Assembly: GCA_027943245.1 (NCBI GenBank)
Contig: JANDJZ010000233.1
Coordinates: 1 to 15,063 of the forward strand
Length of the DNA: 15,063 nt
Source of the DNA: Acanthamoeba sp. SK_2022b
Taxonomy: Eukaryota; Discosea; Longamoebia; Acanthamoebidae
Reading direction: 5' to 3'
The notes under the pieces are model-generated. The model was not told where the DNA came from. It did no database searches and saw only the letters and a list, made by a program, of their open reading frames with translations. The position numbers were made by a program, and so were the translations under genes. Shown piece after piece: positions 8,867-15,063 of this stretch. The first letter of the stretch is position 1. Each line of letters starts with the position of its first letter.

Positions 8867-9718
8867 TTACTCCTCGAAGAGGACTCGGGCCGAGCCCAAC
8901 GACGACGAGGATGATGGCGGCTCAGAGACAATAACCTGAGGAACGGGCGATGACGGGGCCTGGGGTGAGGCCGAGGACGGATTGAGCAGCTCATCGATCA
9001 GCTCCTTCCTGTTGGACGTAGAGGCCGCGGCCGTCGTCGTAGCGTCAGCGGCACTAGGCGAAGTAGCGCGACCGCGCACTGGCGTGGGCAACTTGCACAA
9101 CGCGGCAGAGCTGTCGACGCCTATCGTCGTAGTGGTGGCGGTGGTGGCAGGAGACGACGACGCGGGGGAAGGGAGGCCAGACGAGGGCGACGGCTGGGAA
9201 GCGTCGGACGAGTCGGCATTGGCGTCCCACTCGAGCTTCTTTCGGACTGGTGTGGACGGGGCGGAGGGGCTGGTCAAGGAGAAGCTGCGTCTCGATCTTC
9301 GGGTGGATCGCAAGCGCGGAGGCTCGGCCGCCGGGGCGCGCTCCTGGAGCTGTGGCACGGGAATGCCCTCTTGGTTCGTGTCGTCAGTCGGCGGCGCTGC
9401 TGCCGCGGTGCTTGCTTGGCCCTCGATCACCGCAGTGGCCTGGCGGGCTTGGATGGGGTGAGCCTTGGCGTAGCTTACCCACTCGTTCCATTCGCGCTCG
9501 GCCCGATCAATTTCTTCTTCGCGATTCGATGCTGCCTTGGCCCATTCTTCGAGGAACGATCGCTTCTCATTTTCGAATTCGGCGTGTAGATCGGTTTTCT
9601 GTCTTTTTACCTTCTGCAGTTGCTCCTCTTGTTCGAGCTGCTGACCCTCGAGTTCACTCAGCTGTGCCACGAGGTCGTAGCATCGTTTCTTTCTCTTTGC
9701 CAACTCTGCATCCTGCAT
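8867..9718 (-). CDS. Coiled-coil protein with Ser/Pro-rich tail (N-terminus unresolved)
   Basis: I do not recognise this protein. The open exon encodes 283 residues from the ATG at 9716-9718 to the stop at 8867. Residues 3-80 are a charged coiled coil (AELAKRKKRCYDLVAQL, then LEQEEQLQKVKRQK, ending REEEIDRAEREWNEW). Residues 100-283 are low complexity: Ala, Ser, Pro and Thr, with a basic patch RLRSTRRSRRSFS (136-147). TPVRK at 156-160 and TPVRG at 212-216 both fit the S/T-P-x-R/K pattern of cyclin-dependent kinases. A short possible helix, RKELIDELLNP, lies near 237-246. The frame stays open upstream of this ATG for about 28 codons (ending RKIFKFSKR...DEEGRERYK before Met), so an upstream exon probably exists. 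One model that keeps phase starts at 10003 and splices near 9949 to about 9793. Codon use and GC match the neighbours. Confidence 0.7.
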   Translation of the reverse strand: MQDAELAKRKKRCYDLVAQLSELEGQQLEQEEQLQKVKRQKTDLHAEFENEKRSFLEEWAKAASNREEEIDRAEREWNEWVSYAKAHPIQARQATAVIEGQASTAAAAPPTDDTNQEGIPVPQLQERAPAAEPPRLRSTRRSRRSFSLTSPSAPSTPVRKKLEWDANADSSDASQPSPSSGLPSPASSSPATTATTTTIGVDSSAALCKLPTPVRGRATSPSAADATTTAAASTSNRKELIDELLNPSSASPQAPSSPVPQVIVSEPPSSSSSLGSARVLFEE

Positions 9719-10155
9719 CTTGTACCTTTCTCTGCCCTCCTCGTCGAATGAACAACAACGCTTTGAAAATTTGAAGATTTTCCTCGCACTGGATCAAGGG
9801 TACCCTTGCTTTCTTGGGTGCTTCAGAGGCTCTGCAGTGTGGCCATGAGGCTCCACCGGTCAAATGTCCGTTGCTGTTTGGCGGGGAGAAGGCGCGAAAA
9901 GGAATGTTTTGGCGGGAAGACGTGCTGACGTGGAACGGAATAAGCACCACGTGGTCGCTGCTTGGGTTCCGCCGTTGCTCATCCTCCAGCGGTCTGCCAG
10001 CATAGCGCTGTTGGTCTGCACAACGATCTCCTCCACCTGAATCCCTCCTCGCTTGTCCCTTGGGCACACTTTTTGAGTGACGGGAAAATAAAGCAATTTT
10101 TATTCCATTTCTTCCACCTTTCATCAAAAAATTATTTTAATAACAAAAATAAAAC
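9719..10155. other. Divergent upstream region with unresolved 5' exon and shared promoter
   Basis: The region lies between the minus-strand coiled-coil gene and the plus-strand oxidoreductase. The part 9719-10060 is GC-balanced and open in two minus-strand frames (about 9654-10124 and 9860-10096), so it likely holds a 5' exon plus an intron. From about 10080 to 10155 it becomes strongly AT-rich with T- and A-runs, typical of this window's promoters or leaders. Both genes probably start from this element. Confidence 0.5.
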
Positions 10156-11888
10156 ATGAATGGAACAGCAGGGGTGGGGAGCAAAGGCACAATGCGCAGC
10201 GTAACCCTTACCGAGTTTGGCTCCGAAGAAGGCTTCTCATTCATGAAGAACGTACGACGCGCCGTCAGATTTGATGCAGGCGCAACTCTAATTGTTGCTT
10301 GAGGGCAACTTTAATGGTCGTGCACGCCGCTAATGGAGGGCTACACAGTGTGCACGGCCAGAGGTGGCAGACGACGAAGTGCTGGTGCGGGTCAAGGCGA
10401 GCGCAGTGGCGCCGATCGACGGGGCGGTGCGGCGGGGCGACTTTGCGCAGTTCGTGCGTCTGCCGACAGTGCCCGGCTATGCCGTGTCCGGTGTAGTTGA
10501 GAAGCTGGGCATGGAGGTCGACCGCTTCAAGGTGGGCGACGAGGTCATTGGTACGGTGCCGCGCGCACTTCTCGTGCACGCACTACTCATTCGATCGCTC
10601 TCGCTCCTCTTAGCTGTACTACCACTTGACGTGGGCGGTGGCTACGCGCAGTACGTGTCCGTCAGCCACTACTTCATGGGTACAGCTCCCACTGGTGTAG
10701 CCACACCGCCTGGTCTGGTGGCCACTGACGCGTCTCGGCTTTGTGTCAGCCTACAAGCCGCTGGAGATCAACCACGAGGAAGCGGTGGCATGCCTTCTCG
10801 GTGGCGTGTGGTCCTACACTGCGCTGCACTACCACTTCAAACTCTCGCCCGGCGAGACCGTGCTGATACTGAACGGTGACCCCAACCGCCCTTCGACTCT
10901 CTCTGTTCGCATTGTGGCGTGACTCACCACCCTATCCAGGCGGGTCAGCGTATGGACACATCGCGGTGCAGCTGGCGACTTCCTGGGGCGCCAAGGTAAT
11001 CGCTACCGCGTCTTCGGTAGAGGAGCTCAACTTCCTAAACGACCTCCGCGTCACGTATGCAGCCATTTCTTTCTCCATCATCTCTCCCATTATCTCGCGC
11101 GCACAGGGAGCTGCGCCTCTCCGCTCACTTCTCTATGGGCGGCAGGCTTGATCGAGTGATAGACTTGACCTCCGAGAGTCTCGTCGATGCCGTGATGGAA
11201 GAGACTGGTGGGCAGGGCGTCGATTTCCTCCTCGAAACGGTTCCCCTCACCGAGCAACTGACGACCACCACCGCTGCAGGTTGGCTTTTGCAGTCATTTG
11301 TCGACCGCATTGTCTGACATCCGCTTCGCCGCACAGAGAAGGAGAAGAGGGAGCGAGAGATGTCGTCGATCATCTCCGAGAAGGTATCCTCCGAGGCGCG
11401 CGGTCGAGCTGCCTACCCCTCGCGGCGTGACCTCATCCGCTGTCTCGCGCCCCTGGGCCGATGGGCCACAGCCTCTGCACAACTTCAGGTAACTTCCGGC
11501 CTCCTCCGCTCCCTTGCAGAAAAAAATCCACAAGGCTCATCGGCGTGCGTGTTGGCATCAACCCAGTTGGACCCGCCAGACTCGCGTGTGCTGTTTTTGA
11601 AGGGAGCTAGCGTCGGTTTTGTATTCGAACAGTCGTGGCTTCTTGCTGGCTCGCAACAAGGCCGGCTCTTACGTGCGTCCCATCGCGCTCCGGCCGAGCG
11701 TTTGTCTGTAACTAACGGTCTCTACTTATGCTCGCACACCGCCAGACATTCTGAGCGACCTGATGGAGAAGGTGTCCAAGGAGGAGATCGTGCCCAAGGT
11801 GACCAAGTCCTTCATTCTCGAGAAGATTCGGGAAGCCCACCGCACGCTGGACACCAACAGCGTGGGCACTCTCATCATCAAGCACTGA
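10156..11888 (+). CDS. Zinc-less medium-chain oxidoreductase (NADPH:quinone oxidoreductase-like)
   Basis: This is probably an NAD(P)H-dependent reductase of quinones or enones. Nine exons keep phase: 10156-10251, 10364-10550, 10614-10679, 10750-10875, 10940-11054, 11107-11279 (or from 11146), 11337-11488, 11567-11672 and 11746-11888, giving 387 residues (374 with the later acceptor). The N-terminal GroES-like half shows MRSVTLTEFG, DEVLVRVKASAVAPID, VPGYAVSGVVEKLG, FKVGDEVIG and GGGYAQYV. The nucleotide-binding half shows GETVLILNGGSAYGHIAVQLA, a variant of the usual GxxGGVG loop with Tyr163 before the last Gly, then VIDL and TGGQGVDFLLETV. The C-terminus, ILEKIREAHRTLDTNSVGTLIIKH, is typical. 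The structural-zinc cysteine cluster is absent. Met at 10192 is an alternative start matching the usual family N-terminus. Residues encoded by 11250-11488 form a longer charged insert than usual. Confidence 0.88.
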
Positions 11889-12214
11889 GCTGATTTTCCA
11901 ACAACAAAACAACCGCGTGTCGCTGGCGTGTGGTATGCGAGCTATGGGGCCGTTATCTGTGTCGCGCTTTTTGTGCGTACGTTTTCCCGCGCTTTTGGAG
12001 GCCAAGCGCAAAGGGCGTGGGGCAGCAGAAGACAGCAACCCGCTCCTCGCGCACACGCTCCGCTCGATCCACACAACAAGGCATCCAATCCCTTTCTTGG
12101 AGGAAGGGAAGCTTTGAAACACCATCGAGGCGAGGCAGAAAGGATTTTTAGTTTTCTCCTCTTTTCTTGCAACATCTTCAGCAAAAACAAAGATATCACA
12201 ATTGATCGATCATA
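11889..12214. other. Intergenic gap before the TOG gene
   Basis: 326 bases between the oxidoreductase stop and the next ATG, same strand. It turns AT-rich over the last 70 bases (about 12140-12214), as expected for a leader. I see no AATAAA, no clear TATA box and no supported small gene; the short open frames here have no splice or family support. Confidence 0.6.
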
Positions 12215-15063
12215 ATGGCGGACGAGGAGGACCTCTACAAGGGACCGCTGGCGGAACGTGTCCAAAGCAAGAATTGGAAGGTTAGACGAGCCGCCTACGA
12301 GGAGCTGCAGCAGAAATTCAAAGAGGCCACGGATAATGGCATCTTTGATGAATATGGTACGAGCTATGCCACCAAATACACTCTAAATGAAGCCTCACCT
12401 TGAATCTCACTACGTATCGTGCAGCACCTAAATTCAAGAAGATTATCGAGGACAAAAATGCAGCTGCCCAGGAGAAGGGACTTGATGCCCTGCTCACTTG
12501 GATCGATCGAGCTGAAAACCCCACAAAGTACGCGCCAACCTGCCAAGCTCAGAGCTCCCACCAACATATCTAACTGGCGCATTCACAGATTGAACTTGTG
12601 CCAGCCACTGGCGGTGAACTGTTTCGGTGGGAGGTCCAACACCGTGCAGAAGGCGGTTGAAGCGCTGCTGCTCTTTATTGAAGTTGACAAGTCTGGCGAA
12701 GCTGTCATCGTACGCCACTTCTCCCTTTCGTTCCTGTGGCTCCTACACTTGCTTGCACTTTGTGCTCTGTGCTCTCCTTTCCTGACCACCCTCTGTTCGC
12801 ACGGCAGACTGCACTGCTTCCCGAGTGCTTTAGCAAGCAGTGGAAAATCAGCTCCGCGACCATCTCCACCATCACGCTCGCTCTCAAGACCTTTGGCAGT
12901 AAGCATGTGCCGCTGAAGCCCATCTTGAAAGAGGTGGCCAAGATGTTCGAAGACAGCAACGCCAAGGTGCGCGAGGAAGCGCAGAAGCTGATGATCGAAA
13001 TGTATCGCTGGGCCGGAGCGGCCCTCAAGCCTACCGTCGACACGCTGCGACCCGCACAGGCCAAGGACCTCAATACTGCATTCGACGCGCTTCCCAAGGA
13101 TAAGGCGGTGCCAGAGAAACGTCTGCGATGCGAGCAGCCTCAAGACGACGAGGAGGAGGCACCGGCTGGTCGTGCCAGCGGCGGCGGAGGCGGCGGCGGC
13201 GAAGAGGACGAGGAGGAGGCGGGCGGCATGGACGCCTACGAGCTGGCGGAGCCGGTGGACATTCTCTCCAAGCTCCCCGGCGATTGGTATGACAAAGTGG
13301 TACGTGCCCAATTTCGGCTATGCTCTCTCAGCCAGCTCGTTGCACGCTCACGCTCATTTCGATGATTTGCTTGGCCAGGCATCGCCCAAGTGGAAGGAGA
13401 GGAACGAACAGATGGACGCCCTTCTGTCTCTCCTCAACACTCCTCGCCTTCAGCCTGGCGACTACAAGGAGCTCACCAAGACGATCAAAAAGGTGCTACG
13501 ACCGCCGCACGTGTCAAAGCTTTGCACTGCGTCCCTGTCTGACATGTGGCCTTTGATTTCAACTACAGATCATCGACAAGGACGCCAACGTGACCGTCGT
13601 CATGAAGGCTGCCCAGGCAGCGGGTCTGCTGGCCAAAGGGCTTCGCCAGGCCTATTCGCCGGACGCCAAGTACCTCGTCTCTACGCTCCTGGCCAAGTTC
13701 AAGGAAAAGAAGGCCAACGTCGTCACCGCCATTCACGAGGCTCTCGACGCGATGATGGACACGTGCTTCACACTGCCCGATCTGGCCGAGGATCTTCCCG
13801 CGGCAGCCGACGCCAAGACTCCGCCCGGTCGCGAGCAGACCCTGGCCTTCATCATCCGCTTCATCACCAAGTCCAAGCGCGCATCGGTGGGCCAAGCGAT
13901 CAAGCTTTTGGGCCCGCTGTTGCTGAAGGCCATGGACGACAGCACGCCCGAGGTTCGAGAGGCGGCCTACAAGGCCTTTGGTACCCTTGTGGGCAAGGTG
14001 GGCGAGCGTCCGCTCTCGCCCTACCTCACCAAGCTGGACGGTATCAAGGAGAAGAAGGTCAAGGAGAACTACCCCGAGAAGATCTTCACGGGCACGCTCA
14101 ACCTCAACCCGCAGGCGGCCAAGCCTGCCGCTGCGGGCGCCAACGGCAAGCCCGCTCCCGCCAAGAAGCCTGCCGCGACTGCCAACGGCAAGCCCGCCGC
14201 CGCTGCCGCCAGTGCTAATGGCGCCAGGAGAGCGGCTCCTGCCGCTGCCGCTTCTTCAAGCAAGCCGCCCGCAGCACAGCCCCCGAAGCCCGCCGCGCCG
14301 GTAAGCCCATGCCCATGCCCTCTTTAACAGCATTTCTGTGGCTTGAGCCTAATGCGCATGACCCGTCTGTAGGCCGCGGCTGCGGGCAGAACCGCCGCGA
14401 CTGCCCCGAAGCCCGAGTCCGCTGCACCGGCCAAGCCTGCGGCAGCTGCGCCGGCGCCCAAGCCCGCTGTGCCCAAGCCCAAGCCCAAGCCCGCCGTTCC
14501 CGTTGAGCTCCCACTCATCACACCCGAGGAAGCGATGGAAAAGGCGACGGCCGTGCTGGCCGAGACCACCCTGCCTCTCCTTGAAGACGCCCAGTGGAAG
14601 AACAGGGTTGCTGGTGCGTTGCGGGTTGGCTTCTAAAGCGCGTCTTTGCTGCAGTGGCTAACACACGCTCGGCCAAACACCTCAGGCATGGATGAGCTCA
14701 ACACTCAGATGGATAAGCTCTTGGAGAAGGACGACGCACTCATGGTGCAGGTCATCCTTCGCCTCATCGAACAAAAGCCGGGATTCAAGGACGCGAATTT
14801 CCAGGTCATGCAGAGGATACTGCAGACCATCACGCGCCTCTCCAAGTCGCAGTTCTTCACCAAGTCCATGGCCGAGCTGGTCCTGGCAGGTAAGAATCGC
14901 GTTACGCCTTACCCCCCCCCCACTCTTCACTAGAGGAAAGCCAGCCGCTGACCTGCTCTCTTCGGGTTGTGCGTCTAGTCCTGGTCGACAAGATCGCCGA
15001 CATCAAGCTGAGGATCGTCGCGCTCGAATGCCTCAACGGGGTGGTCGAAGCGGTGGGTCTCGA
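12215..15063 (+). CDS. XMAP215/Dis1-family microtubule polymerase (3' partial)
   Basis: TOG-domain protein expected to bind tubulin and speed microtubule growth at plus ends and centrosomes. Exons in phase: 12215-12356, 12425-12527, 12589-12709, 12808-13299, 13379-13492, 13569-14300, 14373-14613, 14686-14889 and 14979 to the window end; about 744 residues are visible. TOG1 (about 1-240) opens LAERVQSKNWKVRRAAYEEL with the conserved Trp21 and contains REEAQKLMIEMYRWAGAALKP. An acidic/glycine linker follows (EEDEEEAGG). TOG2 (about 270-500) has SPKWKERNEQMDALL with Trp291 and VREAAYKAFGTLVG. A long Ala/Pro/Lys-rich linker (about 500-620) is probably disordered and basic, suited to lattice binding. 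TOG3 begins around 625, with QWKNRVAGMDELN (Trp643), and runs off the window. Met at 12215 is chosen because it directly precedes TOG1. Related proteins include CKAP5 and Dictyostelium CP224. Confidence 0.93.
14101..14510 (+). other. Ala/Pro/Lys-rich linker between TOG2 and TOG3
   Basis: Encodes repeats of NGKPA, AKKPAA and PKPKPKPA, interrupted by the intron 14301-14372. It is very GC-rich and repetitive in codon use, so it may expand or contract between strains. The positive charge suggests contact with the acidic microtubule surface. Confidence 0.75.

Noticed and set aside
11506..11566. Acceptor near 11519 (TTGCAG before an A-run) in the oxidoreductase
   Set aside because: It would put the following LFLKGASVGFVFEQSW segment out of frame; the AG ending at 11566 keeps phase.
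1..15063. Mobile element, viral insertion, tRNA or rRNA
   Set aside because: I saw no integrase or transposase motifs, no long terminal or inverted repeats and no recognisable tRNA or rRNA segment on either strand.
886..15063. A novel multi-gene functional system
   Set aside because: The genes are a lipid kinase, a coiled-coil protein, an oxidoreductase and a microtubule polymerase on mixed strands, each with its own upstream gap; nothing ties them into a pathway beyond adjacency.

Overview
This is a compact, GC-rich stretch of eukaryotic chromosome with five protein-coding genes, all split by many short introns except possibly one. It most resembles a free-living amoeba, and Acanthamoeba is my best guess. 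The reasons are high coding GC, very frequent introns of roughly 50-170 bases, short AT-rich intergenic gaps, and a gene for a class I-type phosphoinositide 3-kinase with a Ras-binding domain. The organism call is inference; nothing in the window proves a genus.

Layout. (1) 49-685, plus strand: the last three exons of an unrecognised protein whose 5' part lies outside the window. (2) 686-885: a short convergent gap with poly(A) signals on both strands. (3) 886-8413, minus strand: a complete PI3-kinase gene. I resolve 36 exons whose phases agree at every junction, giving 1327 residues: a ubiquitin-like N-terminus, an acidic/Ser-Pro linker, then Ras-binding, C2, helical and kinase domains. Its introns carry several microsatellites and long cytosine runs. 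(4) 8414-8866: the gap that should hold the kinase promoter. (5) 8867-9718, minus strand: an unrecognised protein with an N-terminal coiled coil and a Ser/Pro/Thr-rich tail; its true N-terminus probably lies upstream, within 9719-10100. (6) About 10050-10155: an AT-rich divergent promoter region. (7) 10156-11888, plus strand: a nine-exon zinc-less medium-chain oxidoreductase (quinone oxidoreductase-like). (8) 11889-12214: an intergenic gap. (9) 12215 to the window end, plus strand: the 5' part of an XMAP215/Dis1-family microtubule polymerase with two full TOG domains and the start of a third.

The genes look like independent housekeeping and signalling genes, not a functional cluster. The PI3-kinase would act at the plasma membrane downstream of Ras-type GTPases, and the TOG protein at microtubule ends. 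I see no mobile element, CRISPR array, tRNA, rRNA or viral remnant. The points most worth a second look are the DFA (not DFG) metal-binding motif of the kinase, its lack of the usual C-terminal aromatic membrane motif, the simple repeats and C-runs sitting at intron 3' ends, and the GTACG/GTGCG-type 5' splice sites used throughout.
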